Positions 16,048-25,954 of a stretch of 64,000 nucleotides of DNA are shown in pieces. Each line of letters opens with the position of its first letter. The stretch's first letter is position 1. The notes under the pieces are model-generated. The model saw only the letters and a program-made list of their open reading frames with translations. It was not told the origin of the DNA and searched no databases. The stretch is from Chitinophaga sp. SYP-B3965 (lineage in GTDB: Bacteria > Bacteroidota > Bacteroidia > Chitinophagales > Chitinophagaceae), in assembly GCF_009647655.1 (NCBI RefSeq), contig NZ_WJFD01000003.1, positions 62,001 through 126,000 on the forward strand. Direction: 5' to 3'. The position numbers and the translations under genes were made by a program.

Positions 16048-17127
16048 TTAATTCAGGTTTTCCAGCACTTTGGCGCCCATGGCGTCTGTGCCTAATAAAA
16101 ATTCGTTGGGTGTATGTTTGTTGGCAATATCCATTGTACGGTAACCCTGGCGCAGCGTGGCATCTACGGCACGGATCACACGTTGGGATTCTTCTTTTAA
16201 TCCGAATGAAATATCCAGCAGCAGCGCAGCAGATAAGATAGATGCCAGCGGATTGGCAATCCCTTTTCCGGTAATGTCGTGCGCGGAACCGTGGATAGGT
16301 TCATAGAAACCGATGGAATCTCCTACGGATGCAGATGCCAGCATACCCATAGATCCTGCGATCTGGGAAGCTTCGTCTGTGAGGATATCTCCAAACAGGT
16401 TGCCGGTTACTACCACATCAAAACGCTTAGGGTCTTTGATCAATTGCATGGCGGCATTATCGATGAACATATGTTCTGTTTCCACGTCAGGATATTCTTT
16501 CGCAATTTCCTGTACCACTTCTCTCCAAAGGCGGGATGCCTCCAGCACATTGGCTTTATCTACAGAGCAGAGTTTTTTACGGCGGGTGCGTGCAGCATCG
16601 TATGCTTTACGGGCAATACGTTCTACTTCATATCTATGATAGATCATCAGGTCAGACGCCGTGTTGCGGTCTTCACTTCTGTTCTTTTCTCCAAAATATA
16701 CATCTCCTGTGAGCTCACGGAAGAAAAGGATATCTGCGCCTTGCAGGATCTCCGGTTTAATACTGGAGGCATGCAGCAGATCGTCGAATAATTTGATGGG
16801 GCGAAGATTTGCGTAGAGTCCCAGTTCTTTCCTGATCTTCAGCAATCCTTGTTCAGGGCGTACTTTCAGGGTTGGGTCATTATCATATTTTTCATGGCCG
16901 ATGGCACCGAATAAGATAGCATCGCTCTGGCGTGCTTTTTCCAGTGTTTCATCCGGCAGCGGATTACCAGTGGCTTCTATGGCTACGTGGCCCATGATGC
17001 CTTCGTGGAAGGTAAAAGTATGCTTGTAGTTTTCCGCTATTGTTTCCAATACTTTCTTTCCCCAGGCTGTTACTTCCTGTCCGATCCCGTCTCCGGGTAT
17101 TACCAGAATTTTCTTTGTGACTCCCAT
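16048..17127 (-). CDS. leuB: 3-isopropylmalate dehydrogenase
   Basis: A 359-residue NAD-dependent beta-decarboxylating dehydrogenase. IPGDGIGQEV opens the protein, the substrate-binding arginines lie in the RPEQGLLKIRKELGLYANLRP stretch, and GNLFGDILTDEASQIAGSMGMLASAS and GSAHDITGKGIANP form the metal and NAD sites. It converts 3-isopropylmalate to 2-ketoisocaproate. Seven bases separate it from leuD upstream. Confidence 0.96.
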   Translation of the reverse strand: MGVTKKILVIPGDGIGQEVTAWGKKVLETIAENYKHTFTFHEGIMGHVAIEATGNPLPDETLEKARQSDAILFGAIGHEKYDNDPTLKVRPEQGLLKIRKELGLYANLRPIKLFDDLLHASSIKPEILQGADILFFRELTGDVYFGEKNRSEDRNTASDLMIYHRYEVERIARKAYDAARTRRKKLCSVDKANVLEASRLWREVVQEIAKEYPDVETEHMFIDNAAMQLIKDPKRFDVVVTGNLFGDILTDEASQIAGSMGMLASASVGDSIGFYEPIHGSAHDITGKGIANPLASILSAALLLDISFGLKEESQRVIRAVDATLRQGYRTMDIANKHTPNEFLLGTDAMGAKVLENLN

Positions 17128-17134
17128 AGTTTAT

Positions 17135-17734
17135 TTAGAAATTAAATGGTCTTGTTGTTTCGTATGCTGCTACTTCTTTGCTTAGACTGAGCAGGTAATC
17201 AATGTCGTCATAACCGTTCAGGAGGCACGTTTTCTTGTAGGCGTTGATATCGAAGGTTTCCTTTTCGCCGGAGTTTACAATCCTGATGAATTGCTCTTCC
17301 AGGTTAACTTCTACTTCAGCGGTTGGATCTTTTTCAACAGCGGCGAAGATCTTTTGCAGGAAATCATCACTTACCTGGATGGGCAGGATGAAGTTATTCA
17401 ATGCATTGTTCTTAAAGATATCTGCAAAGAAACTGCTCACTACTACTTTAAATCCGTAATCACCCAATGCCCAGGCGGCGTGTTCCCTGGAAGAGCCGCA
17501 ACCGAAGTTCTTCCCGGCTACCAGAACGCGTCCTTTATAGAGCGGATTGTTGAGTACGAAATCTTTTTTTGGCGTTTGCTGATCATCAAAGCGCCAGTCG
17601 CGGAACAGGTTCTCACCAAAACCATCACGGGTAGTAGCTTTCAGGAACCGGGCCGGGATGATCTGGTCTGTGTCTATGTTCTCTATCGGTAAAGGTACCA
17701 CGGTGGATACCAGGTTTGAAAATTTCTTGTCCAT
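17135..17734 (-). CDS. leuD: 3-isopropylmalate dehydratase small subunit
   Basis: A 199-residue protein of the aconitase swivelling-domain type. It has [15 protein letters not shown] near the start and [14 protein letters not shown] in the middle, both signatures of LeuD. It joins LeuC to form isopropylmalate isomerase in the cytoplasm. It lies ten bases after leuC and seven bases before leuB. Confidence 0.96.
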   Translation of the reverse strand: MDKKFSNLVSTVVPLPIENIDTDQIIPARFLKATTRDGFGENLFRDWRFDDQQTPKKDFVLNNPLYKGRVLVAGKNFGCGSSREHAAWALGDYGFKVVVSSFFADIFKNNALNNFILPIQVSDDFLQKIFAAVEKDPTAEVEVNLEEQFIRIVNSGEKETFDINAYKKTCLLNGYDDIDYLLSLSKEVAAYETTRPFNF

Positions 17735-17744
17735 GTTGTTTTAA

Positions 17745-19142
17745 TTAGATCATGTTCCTCACGTCCGTTACATTTCCGGTAATAGCAGCTGCTGCAGCTG
17801 TTAGCGGGCTTGCCAGGAAAGTACGGGCATTAGGGCCCTGGCGACCTTCGAAGTTCCGGTTGGAAGTAGCAATGCAATACTTTCCGGCCGGGATCTTATC
17901 CTCATTCATGGCCAGGCAGGCTGAACATCCCGGCTGGCGCAACTGGAATCCTGCTGCTTCAAACACTTTATCAATTCCTTCTGCAATCGCCTGTGCTTCC
18001 ACTTGTTTGGAACCCGGAACGATCCATACGGTTACATCGTCTGCTTTGCGTTTTCCTTTTACGAATTCTGCCACCATGCGGAGGTCTTCTATCCGGGAAT
18101 TCGTGCAACTGCCGATAAATACGTAATCCACTTTCTTTCCCAAGAGCTGGCTGCCTGGTTCCAGATCCATGTACTGCAGGGATTTGGAGAAAGAAGGTCT
18201 TTCTTTATCGTCTATCTCTCCGAGAGAAGGAATGTGCTGGGTTACCCCGATACCCATTCCCGGGTTCGTGCCATAAGTGATCTGGGGTTCAATATCCGCC
18301 GCGTCGAAGGTGAGCACTTTGTCAAACTCCGCATCTTCATCCGTTTGCAGTGTTTCCCAGAAAGCGAGGGCTTTGTCCCAGTCTGCTCCTTTTGGAGCAA
18401 ACTCACGGCCTTTGATATATTCAAAAGTGGTAACGTCCGGTGCAATCAATCCGCCGCGGGCGCCCATTTCGATACTCATGTTACAGATGGTCATCCGGGC
18501 TTCCATGCTCAGGCTGCGGATGGCTTCTCCGGCATACTCCACAAAGTAGCCGGTAGCGCCGGAAGCAGAGATCTGTGCAATGATGTAGAGGATGATGTCT
18601 TTAGATAAAACCCCTTTCTTCAATTGCCCGTTCACTTCTATCTTCATCCTTTTGGGCTTGTATTGCAGGATGCACTGGGTGGCCAGCACCTGCTCCACTT
18701 CTGAAGTTCCGATCCCGAAGGCAACGGTTCCAAATGCCCCGTGTGTGGAAGTATGACTGTCACCACAAACGATGGTCATGCCCGGCAGGGTGATCCCCAG
18801 TTCTGGCCCTATCACATGCACAATGCCCTGGTAAGGATGGCCCAGGCCGTATAATTCCACCCCAAATTCAGTGGTGTTCTTTGTTAGCATTTCTACCTGT
18901 TTCCGGCTCAGGGCTTCCTTAATGGGAAGATGCTGTTCCAGGGTAGGCACGTTATGATCTGCAGTAGCCCTGGTCTTAGCAGGCCTGAAAACAGGGATAT
19001 TACGTTTCCGCAGACCATCAAAGGCCTGTGGACTGGTCACTTCATGTATAAAATGTGTATTAATGTACACGGCATCCGGGAATCCCGGCTTACTGGCAAC
19101 GATGTGCCCATCCCAAATCTTATCGAATAATGTTTTACCCAT
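17745..19142 (-). CDS. leuC: 3-isopropylmalate dehydratase large subunit
   Basis: This 465-residue protein carries the 4Fe-4S cluster of isopropylmalate isomerase. The cluster cysteines are seen in [14 protein letters not shown] and in [42 protein letters not shown] and [10 protein letters not shown] are also diagnostic. First gene of leuCDBA, transcribed away from the gene at 19312. The divergent spacer holds a TAnnTTTG box on this strand (see promoter entry). I saw no leucine-rich leader peptide or T-box in the spacer. Confidence 0.96.
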   Translation of the reverse strand: MGKTLFDKIWDGHIVASKPGFPDAVYINTHFIHEVTSPQAFDGLRKRNIPVFRPAKTRATADHNVPTLEQHLPIKEALSRKQVEMLTKNTTEFGVELYGLGHPYQGIVHVIGPELGITLPGMTIVCGDSHTSTHGAFGTVAFGIGTSEVEQVLATQCILQYKPKRMKIEVNGQLKKGVLSKDIILYIIAQISASGATGYFVEYAGEAIRSLSMEARMTICNMSIEMGARGGLIAPDVTTFEYIKGREFAPKGADWDKALAFWETLQTDEDAEFDKVLTFDAADIEPQITYGTNPGMGIGVTQHIPSLGEIDDKERPSFSKSLQYMDLEPGSQLLGKKVDYVFIGSCTNSRIEDLRMVAEFVKGKRKADDVTVWIVPGSKQVEAQAIAEGIDKVFEAAGFQLRQPGCSACLAMNEDKIPAGKYCIATSNRNFEGRQGPNARTFLASPLTAAAAAITGNVTDVRNMI

Positions 19143-19192
19143 GTGTAGTTCGTTTACACCCTATATTTGCTTTTCTTATCAGTTTATTCATT

Positions 19193-19234
19193 CAAATCTA
19201 ATTGACACATTTAATCTACAGTTCGTTAAATTTG
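19193..19234. promoter_or_regulatory. Divergent promoter elements, leuC and the 19312 gene
   Basis: On the plus strand TTG (19202-19204) is followed 22 bases later by TAAATTTG (19227-19234), an exact -7 box match, about 78 bases ahead of the start at 19312. On the minus strand TAGATTTG (19200-19193) also matches exactly and lies about 50 bases ahead of leuC, though no TTG stands at the right distance. The two overlap, so the promoters may compete. Confidence 0.45.
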
Positions 19235-19311
19235 TCATTATTACGATTCATAACAGCTAAGTATAGCCATTAACCTATTAAGGATCAATTATTTATAATC
19301 CAGTATCAACG

Positions 19312-20865
19312 ATGTCCAACACGCAGAATGATGCGCTATTTATATTGATTAAAACGCTCACGAAGGCCGAAAAAAGGAATTTTCAACTGGCTTTTAACCG
19401 GGATAACACGAAAGAGGACGTACTGTTCATTCAGCTGTTCCAGACTTTGGACAAGCTGAAGGAGTACGATGAGGCGGAAATACTGAAACGGATCCCGGAC
19501 ATCAAAAAACAACAGTTAAGCAATGTAAAGGCCCATTTATACAAACATCTCCTCACCACCTTACGGTTGTTGTATAAAACCAAAGACCCCCTGATAGAAC
19601 TCCGGGAGCAACTGGATTATGCCCGGGTGCTTTACAATAAAGGTTTGTACAACCAAAGTCTGAAAATCCTGGCCAAGGCAAAAGTGAGTGCCCGGGAGCA
19701 GGAAGAGGTGATGTTGTACTTTGAGATCGTGGAGTTTGAGAAACTGATCGAAACCAGGCATATCACCCGCAGCCTGGATAACCGGGCAGATGAACTGAGT
19801 GATGAATCCCGTATTATCAATGAACAGCTCAACAATGTCAGCAAACTTTCTACCCTTTCGCTCCGGATGTATGGCATGTACCTCAAATTAGGACATGCGA
19901 GGGATGTGAAGGATGTGCATATGCTAAAAAGCTTTTTCGACTCCAACCTGCCGGTGGTGCCTTTACAGGGTATGAGCTTTTATGAAAGGGTTTACCTGTA
20001 TCAGGCCTATTGCTGGTATTACTACATCCTGCAGGATTTCCTGATGTATTACCGTTATACACAGAAGTGGGTGGACCTCTTTACAGAATATCCTGCTTTA
20101 AAGGATTCTGATGTAGACCTTTACATTAAAGCGCTGCATAACTTACTCACCGCACATTTTCATACCATGAACCACGACAGGTTCATTGAGGTGCTGGGCG
20201 TGATGGAGAAATTCATTATTGAAAAAGAAGAAAGCCTCAACGAAAATACCCGCACTTCTGCATTCGTATATCTCTATACCGGCAAGATCAACAGCCACTT
20301 CCTGGATGGTACGTTTACGGAAGGGCTTAGTTTAGTGGCGGAAGTAGAAGAGAAAATATCAGAACACCAGCTGACGGTAGATCAGCATCGTGTATTGGTA
20401 TTCTATTACAAGATCGCGTGTTTATATTTTGGCAGCGGGGATAATGATAATGCCATTGTGTACCTGAATAAGATCATCCAACTGCGCATTGGCAATTTGC
20501 GGGCAGATATTCAATGCTTTGCACGTATCCTGCATCTGATAGCTCATTATGAACTGGAGAACTACAGCCTGGTGGAATACCTGATCAAGTCTGTGTATCA
20601 CTTCATTGCGAAACATAAAGACCTTAGCCTGGTGCTGGAGGAGATCCTGAAATTCCTTCGTAAGAATATGTATGCCAATCCCAAAGCCCTGCGTACTGCT
20701 TTTAAAGACCTGAAAGGCAAACTGGAACAGATCGCGAAGAATCCTTTTGAGCGGAGGAGCTATCTGTACCTGGATATTGTATCATGGCTGGAAAGTAAGA
20801 TAGAGGGCATCCCGGTGCAAACGGTGATCAGGAAGAAATTCATTGGAAAAGTACCCCGGATCTAG
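19312..20865 (+). CDS. Large alpha-helical protein, TPR-like, unknown function
   Basis: A 517-residue cytoplasmic protein with no signal peptide or membrane segment. It is almost wholly helical and rich in Leu, Tyr, Lys and Glu. The region from about 95 to 480 has the spacing of TPR-like helical hairpins (for example LDYARVLYNKGLYNQSLKILAKAK and KIACLYFGSGDNDNAIVYLNKII). The N-terminal ILIKTLTKAEKRNFQLAF segment is its most distinctive sequence. I do not recognise a named family. It is divergent from leuC and is followed by a long non-coding region, so it appears to be monocistronic. Confidence 0.85.
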   Translation: MSNTQNDALFILIKTLTKAEKRNFQLAFNRDNTKEDVLFIQLFQTLDKLKEYDEAEILKRIPDIKKQQLSNVKAHLYKHLLTTLRLLYKTKDPLIELREQLDYARVLYNKGLYNQSLKILAKAKVSAREQEEVMLYFEIVEFEKLIETRHITRSLDNRADELSDESRIINEQLNNVSKLSTLSLRMYGMYLKLGHARDVKDVHMLKSFFDSNLPVVPLQGMSFYERVYLYQAYCWYYYILQDFLMYYRYTQKWVDLFTEYPALKDSDVDLYIKALHNLLTAHFHTMNHDRFIEVLGVMEKFIIEKEESLNENTRTSAFVYLYTGKINSHFLDGTFTEGLSLVAEVEEKISEHQLTVDQHRVLVFYYKIACLYFGSGDNDNAIVYLNKIIQLRIGNLRADIQCFARILHLIAHYELENYSLVEYLIKSVYHFIAKHKDLSLVLEEILKFLRKNMYANPKALRTAFKDLKGKLEQIAKNPFERRSYLYLDIVSWLESKIEGIPVQTVIRKKFIGKVPRI

Positions 20866-21397
20866 GGTTTTCCACATAACCGCTGTGGATTACCTCAATT
20901 GGTAACATTAAATTAAAGTGCCATAGGAAATCCTGTTAACAGGAAACGTGGTGAGATTACCCCAGTAGTTGCCCGATCATTCATCAAAACATTGCTGATC
21001 AGTTACTCAAGTATTCACTTCTTCCATAATTTATTTTTATATTTTTCGTGCCAGTTTTTTAACACATTTCACAAATATATTATACCAGAGACCTGCATTT
21101 ATATGTGCAAAAGTCCGTATTGTACACCCCTGCTACCTCTTGAAAAAACCGGCTTTCTTTATCCACACGTGTTAGGAACTTTTGCCTCTTCCGCACCCCT
21201 TTGATCGTTAGATTTGCAAACAGTCTTGACGCTGTTGTATCGGCTTCTATCGTTAGAAAAACAACCATTACAGCTTCATTGTCAAAGTCTTCGCGAGTGA
21301 GAGTGACCCTTTCCAATTTAAACAGGATTGTTATACCGTCGGCCCGCGTCTTTATTTGAAAAACATTGGACAGTCATAACCATATTATAAAATTTTT
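20866..21397. promoter_or_regulatory. Non-coding region ahead of nrdB with DnaA-box-like sites
   Basis: No convincing gene lies in these 532 bases. Three 9-mers fit or nearly fit the DnaA box TTATNCACA: TTTTCCACA (20868-20876), its inverted partner TGTGGATTA (20884-20892) and TTATCCACA (21159-21167, exact). The first two form a small inverted repeat. A 14-base palindrome, tcctgttaacagga, follows at about 20931-20944. TAGATTTG at 21209-21216 matches the -7 box but with a wide spacing to the nearest TTG, so it is only a weak promoter candidate for nrdB. Confidence 0.45.
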
Positions 21398-22369
21398 ATG
21401 AGTAACGAGAATGAGATATTATTGAGAGAGAACAAAGACCGGTTTGTAATCCTCCCGATAAACTACCCCGCCATCTGGGAACAATATAAACGCCACGAAG
21501 CCAGTTTCTGGACTGCGGAAGAAATTGATCTTTCCAGCGACCTGAAAGACTGGGCTAACCTCAATGACGGAGAACGCCACTTTGTTTCCCACGTACTGGC
21601 ATTTTTTGCTGCGTCTGACGGGATTGTGAATGAGAACCTGGCCGTAAACTTCATGAGCGAAGTACAGATCCCGGAAGCCCGTTGTTTTTATGGCTTCCAG
21701 ATCATGATGGAAAATATTCACTCTGAAACATATGCATTGCTGATAGACACATATATCAGTGATCCTGTTGAGAAGAACCGTCTCTTCCATGCTATTGATA
21801 CCATCCCTGCTGTTACTAAAAAAGCAGAATGGGCTTTACGCTGGATCAACAACGGAAGTTTTGCACAGCGCCTCGTAGCCTTTGCTGCGGTGGAAGGTAT
21901 TTTCTTCAGTGGTAGCTTCTGTTCTATCTTCTGGTTAAAAAAACGCGGCCTCATGCCCGGCCTGACCTTCTCTAATGAACTGATCAGCCGTGATGAAGGA
22001 TTACATTGCGAATTTGCCTGCCTGCTCTACAGCATGCTGAATGGTAAACTGGATGAAGCGGAAGTACACCAGATCATTGGCGATGCCGTTGAGATCGAAA
22101 AAGAATTTATCACAGACGCGTTACCTGCTGCATTGATAGGCATGAACAGCGAACTGATGAAACAATACATCGAATTTGTTGCAGACCGCTGGATCAGCGA
22201 ACTCGGCTGCAAGAAGATATATAATACAGCCAATCCTTTCGACTTTATGGAAATGATATCCTTACAGGGAAAAACCAATTTCTTCGAAAAACGGGTGGGT
22301 GACTATCAAAAATCAGGCGTGATCGGTGGAAAAGAATCCAACACCTTCAGCCTGGATGAAGACTTCTAG
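21398..22369 (+). CDS. nrdB: Class Ia ribonucleotide reductase, beta subunit
   Basis: A 323-residue radical-bearing subunit. The metal ligands Asp74, Glu105 and His108 and the radical Tyr112 keep the spacing of the mammalian protein (31, 3 and 4 residues). The segments [32 protein letters not shown] and [26 protein letters not shown] are also close to eukaryotic R2, as is the C-terminal tail NTFSLDEDF that docks on the alpha subunit. It supplies dNTP precursors together with NrdA, 47 bases downstream. The beta-before-alpha order is the reverse of that in E. coli. Confidence 0.96.
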   Translation: MSNENEILLRENKDRFVILPINYPAIWEQYKRHEASFWTAEEIDLSSDLKDWANLNDGERHFVSHVLAFFAASDGIVNENLAVNFMSEVQIPEARCFYGFQIMMENIHSETYALLIDTYISDPVEKNRLFHAIDTIPAVTKKAEWALRWINNGSFAQRLVAFAAVEGIFFSGSFCSIFWLKKRGLMPGLTFSNELISRDEGLHCEFACLLYSMLNGKLDEAEVHQIIGDAVEIEKEFITDALPAALIGMNSELMKQYIEFVADRWISELGCKKIYNTANPFDFMEMISLQGKTNFFEKRVGDYQKSGVIGGKESNTFSLDEDF

Positions 22370-22416
22370 AAACTACTAACCTCCATATATTCATCACCCA
22401 TTAAATTCAATACACC

Positions 22417-24789
22417 ATGTTCGTTATAAAAAGAGACGGCAGAAAAGAGTCTGTCAAATTTGACAAGATCACAGCAAGAGTAGAAAAACTGTGCTATGGA
22501 CTCGCGCCTGAATATGTTGATTCGATAGATGTGGCTAAAAAGGTGATTCAGGGACTGTACGATGGTGTTACCACTACTGAATTAGATAACCTGGCTGCCG
22601 AAACTGCTGCTTCACTTACTACCAAACATCCTGACTACGCACAGCTTGCTTCCCGTATTGCGGTGAGCAACCTGCATAAGAATACAGAGAAGTCGTTTTC
22701 CAAAACGATGAAGAAACTGTACGATTACATCGATCCTAAAACGGACAAACCAGCAGGTTTGCTGAGTGACGAAGTATGGGACATCATCCAGGAGAATGCA
22801 GACATCCTGGATTCCACTATCATCTATGACCGCGACTTTGCTTTTGATTACTTCGGTTTCAAAACCCTGGAGCGTTCTTACCTGTTGAAATTAGACGGAA
22901 AGATCGCTGAACGTCCGCAACATATGTTCATGCGTGTGTCTGTTGGTATTCACAGGAACGATATTGATTCTGCTATCAAAACGTACAACCTGATGAGCGA
23001 ACGCTGGTTTACACATGCCACGCCTACCCTCTTCAACGCAGGTACGCCTAAACCGCAAATGAGCAGCTGCTTCCTGTTAACTATGCAGGGAGATAGCATT
23101 GAAGGAATATATGATACGCTGAAACAAACTGCCAAGATCTCTCAGAGCGCCGGCGGTATTGGTTTAAGCATTCACAACATCCGCGCTACGGGTTCTTACA
23201 TCAGCGGTACCAACGGAACTTCTAATGGTATCATCCCCATGCTGCGTGTATTCAACGACACTGCACGTTACGTAGACCAGGGTGGTGGAAAACGCAAAGG
23301 CGCTTTCGCTATCTACCTGGAGCCATGGCATGCTGATGTATTTGAATTCTTAGATCTCCGCAAAAACCACGGTAAAGAAGAAATGCGCGCACGCGACTTA
23401 TTCTATGCCCTCTGGATGCCTGACCTGTTCATGCAACGTGTAGAAGCTGGTGGAGACTGGAGCTTGTTCTGTCCGCATGAAGCACCAGGACTGGCTGATT
23501 GCTGGGGCCCCGAATTTGAAGCACTGTATGCAAAATACGAGAAAGAAGGCCGTGCACGTAAAACCGTGAAAGCACAAGACCTCTGGTTCGCTATCCTGGA
23601 TGCACAGATCGAAACGGGTACTCCTTACCTGCTGTATAAAGATGCTGCCAACCGCAAATCTAACCAGCAGAACCTGGGTACTATCAAAAGTTCCAACCTG
23701 TGTACAGAGATCATCGAGTTTACTTCCCCTGATGAAGTGGCAGTATGTAACCTCGCATCACTGGCGTTACCACGCTTCGTGATAGATGGTAAATTTGATC
23801 ATCAGAAATTGTACGAAGTAGCTTACCAGGCTACACTCAACCTGAATGTGATCATCGATACCAACTACTACCCTGTTGAAGAAGCCCGTCGTAGTAACAT
23901 GCGTCACCGTCCTATCGGATTGGGTGTGCAAGGTTTGGCGGATGCATTCTTCCTGCTGCGCTATCCGTTTGAAAGCGCACCAGCACAACAGCTGAATAAA
24001 GAGATCTTTGAAACTATCTACTTTGCTGCATTGACTGCTTCCAAAGACCTCGCATCTAAAGATGGCGCATACGAAACATATGAAGGTTCACCTGTTTCCA
24101 AAGGTATCCTGCAGTATGACATGTGGGATGCTACTCCATCTGCACGTTGGGATTGGGCTGGCCTGAAAGCTGAGATCAAGAAACATGGTATCCGCAACTC
24201 CCTGTTGCTGGCGCCTATGCCTACTGCCTCTACTTCTCAGATCCTGGGTAACAATGAGTGTTTTGAACCCTACACTTCCAACATCTACACACGTCGTGTA
24301 TTGAGCGGTGAGTTCGTGGTAGTGAACAAACACCTGCTGAAAGACCTGGTGGAACTGGGCCTCTGGGATAACGATATGAAACAGAAGATCATTGCAGCCA
24401 ATGGTTCTGTACAGAGTATTGCTGAAATCCCATCTAACATCAAAGAGCTGTACAAAACTGTTTGGGAGATCAAACAACGTACGATCATTGATATGGCGGC
24501 AGACCGTGGTGCGTTCATCTGTCAGTCGCAAAGCCTTAACCTGTTCGTAGATACACCATCTGCATCTAAACTGACTTCTATGCATTTCTACGCATGGAAG
24601 AAAGGACTCAAGACCGGTATGTACTACCTGCGTACACAAGCTGCTACGCAAGCGGTTCAGTTCACAGTGGAGAAACAAGGTGGCCAGAATATGGTGCCGG
24701 TTGTGAATTCAGGAGATGTGCTGGAACTGGAAGTACCAGAGGGTGCGGTATGTACGATGGAAGAAGGTTGCGTTACCTGCAGTGCATAA
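22417..24789 (+). CDS. nrdA: Class Ia ribonucleotide reductase, alpha subunit
   Basis: This 790-residue catalytic subunit starts with an ATP-cone ([20 protein letters not shown], about residues 1-90), the allosteric activity site. The catalytic barrel includes Cys218 in SSCFLL (same number as in human RRM1), [18 protein letters not shown] and [14 protein letters not shown]. The C-terminal [10 protein letters not shown] provides the shuttle cysteines. Similarity to eukaryotic R1 continues through the whole length. It reduces ribonucleoside diphosphates and forms an operon with nrdB; a terminator follows. Confidence 0.96.
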   Translation: MFVIKRDGRKESVKFDKITARVEKLCYGLAPEYVDSIDVAKKVIQGLYDGVTTTELDNLAAETAASLTTKHPDYAQLASRIAVSNLHKNTEKSFSKTMKKLYDYIDPKTDKPAGLLSDEVWDIIQENADILDSTIIYDRDFAFDYFGFKTLERSYLLKLDGKIAERPQHMFMRVSVGIHRNDIDSAIKTYNLMSERWFTHATPTLFNAGTPKPQMSSCFLLTMQGDSIEGIYDTLKQTAKISQSAGGIGLSIHNIRATGSYISGTNGTSNGIIPMLRVFNDTARYVDQGGGKRKGAFAIYLEPWHADVFEFLDLRKNHGKEEMRARDLFYALWMPDLFMQRVEAGGDWSLFCPHEAPGLADCWGPEFEALYAKYEKEGRARKTVKAQDLWFAILDAQIETGTPYLLYKDAANRKSNQQNLGTIKSSNLCTEIIEFTSPDEVAVCNLASLALPRFVIDGKFDHQKLYEVAYQATLNLNVIIDTNYYPVEEARRSNMRHRPIGLGVQGLADAFFLLRYPFESAPAQQLNKEIFETIYFAALTASKDLASKDGAYETYEGSPVSKGILQYDMWDATPSARWDWAGLKAEIKKHGIRNSLLLAPMPTASTSQILGNNECFEPYTSNIYTRRVLSGEFVVVNKHLLKDLVELGLWDNDMKQKIIAANGSVQSIAEIPSNIKELYKTVWEIKQRTIIDMAADRGAFICQSQSLNLFVDTPSASKLTSMHFYAWKKGLKTGMYYLRTQAATQAVQFTVEKQGGQNMVPVVNSGDVLELEVPEGAVCTMEEGCVTCSA

Positions 24790-24811
24790 TTGCTGACTTT
24801 AGATATTTAAG

Positions 24812-24847
24812 AAAGCCCTGGGAGTTGTTGCTTCCAGGGCTTTTTTT
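24812..24847 (+). terminator. Terminator of nrdBA
   Basis: A ten-base stem (aaagccctgg at 24812-24821 with ccagggcttt at 24834-24843) is closed by a 12-base loop and followed by a T run to 24847. It begins 23 bases after the nrdA stop. Confidence 0.85.
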
Positions 24848-24868
24848 ATTGAATTATCCTTCGTTCAA

Positions 24869-25381
24869 TTAGTAATACCAATTATCATCAATCTTAACTA
24901 ATTGGTTCAGGTAATCTTTCCATTGAGATTGCTCGATCTTTTTCATATCAGATACATATATCAGTATCTTTCCAGCGTTAGTATGGAATTGTAAATCAAT
25001 TCCCTTATCATAAAACTCTCTGGTTACAGCTCTAAGACCCAAATTTTCCATTTGTTTCAGCAGAAGCATACCGTATTCACTGATAGGACCCTCATTATTT
25101 GAACGTATTTTCAATCCAATAGTATCCGGACTAAACAGTATGCTCTCCCTGTAGAAAATATACTTCTTCCCTATTAGATCAAATACATACTCATTCTTGT
25201 TTCCCTTGTCATAAGTATATATAAACAAAATTCGTTTTCCACCTTCTTTAAAAATACTTATGTTCTTAAATGCATGAAGTACATCTTCCCGATGTTGATA
25301 AACATCATTTATTTCATCTGGAAGGCCCTTATCCTTACAGGCTAAGAAACAAACACAAATCAAAAAGAGGAAATATTTCAT
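24869..25381 (-). CDS. Lipoprotein of unknown function
   Basis: A 170-residue lipoprotein with lipobox FLAC (Cys15), then KDKGLPDE. The mature part has alternating helix and strand, including VYQHREDVLHAFKNISIF, FIYTYDKGNKNEYVFD and a C-terminal SDMKKIEQSQWKDYL helix. No family is recognised. It is more AT-rich than its neighbours. It points toward the nrdA terminator and probably has its own promoter. Confidence 0.75.
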   Translation of the reverse strand: MKYFLFLICVCFLACKDKGLPDEINDVYQHREDVLHAFKNISIFKEGGKRILFIYTYDKGNKNEYVFDLIGKKYIFYRESILFSPDTIGLKIRSNNEGPISEYGMLLLKQMENLGLRAVTREFYDKGIDLQFHTNAGKILIYVSDMKKIEQSQWKDYLNQLVKIDDNWYY

Positions 25382-25437
25382 TTTTATAAAAATTTAGGGT
25401 TGCTGTTGTAATCGTTTAAGTTCTGCTGCTGCATTTA

Positions 25438-25938
25438 TTAAAACTTACAATCCTCAAACGGCTTCAAAGCCCTGCCCCTTTGTTTCTCCGCTACTGCAAA
25501 CTGTTCTTCATTCAATGCTTTAAAACCTTTGGGGGCTTTGTTGGAAGGGCCTTTATAAATGCCCAGGAAGGGTTTGGAGGATGTTCTTCTGGTGACCGGG
25601 TCTGTCATCTTGAAGAATTGAGGGTACCAGCCTTGTACTTGTACGTTTTCTGCTGGTGCTGCTTTTTCCCTGTTCTGTAAGATCTTTTCAAGCGGGATGT
25701 TTTCTATATCGTCTGCGTGGAAGAAATATACGCGCTTTCCTTTTAATCTGTTTCCTACTTTGAAAATGCCGGCATGGTGCCATTCCCTGGCGAAGGGGAT
25801 CAATTCTTTTGCGGTGATCTTTGTGTTGACTTTTTTAGATAGTTGAGTGGCTACGGCACCTGCTTTCAACAATCCTTTCTCTTCTGCATCCTGGTAGTTC
25901 TCGGACTTTTTCTGCTGCAGGTAATCACGCATTTTCAT
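25438..25938 (-). CDS. Conserved-looking hypothetical protein, basic
   Basis: A 166-residue soluble protein without a signal peptide. The N-terminal half is helical (MKMRDYLQQKKSENYQDAEEKG), followed by AKELIPFAREWHHAGIF, KGKRVYFFHADDIE and a Pro/Lys-rich C-terminal third with KPFLGIYKGPSNKAPKGF. I do not recognise the domain. An ATG two codons later is an equally good start. It is 17 bases downstream of the coiled-coil protein gene on the same strand, so the two may be co-transcribed. Confidence 0.7.
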   Translation of the reverse strand: MKMRDYLQQKKSENYQDAEEKGLLKAGAVATQLSKKVNTKITAKELIPFAREWHHAGIFKVGNRLKGKRVYFFHADDIENIPLEKILQNREKAAPAENVQVQGWYPQFFKMTDPVTRRTSSKPFLGIYKGPSNKAPKGFKALNEEQFAVAEKQRGRALKPFEDCKF

Positions 25939-25954
25939 ACGGGAAAGGTACGAA

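Noticed and set aside
20943-20990. Riboswitch-like text (GTGGTGAGATTACCCC then TTGCCCGATCATT) before nrdB
   Set aside because: It recalls both cobalamin and TPP aptamers in part, but key invariant blocks of each are missing and no enclosing P1 helix was found.
21080-21316. Possible 78-codon minus-strand gene in the nrdB upstream region
   Set aside because: No recognisable domain, no start context, and it overlaps the promoter and DnaA-box-like region; similar short frames occur by chance.
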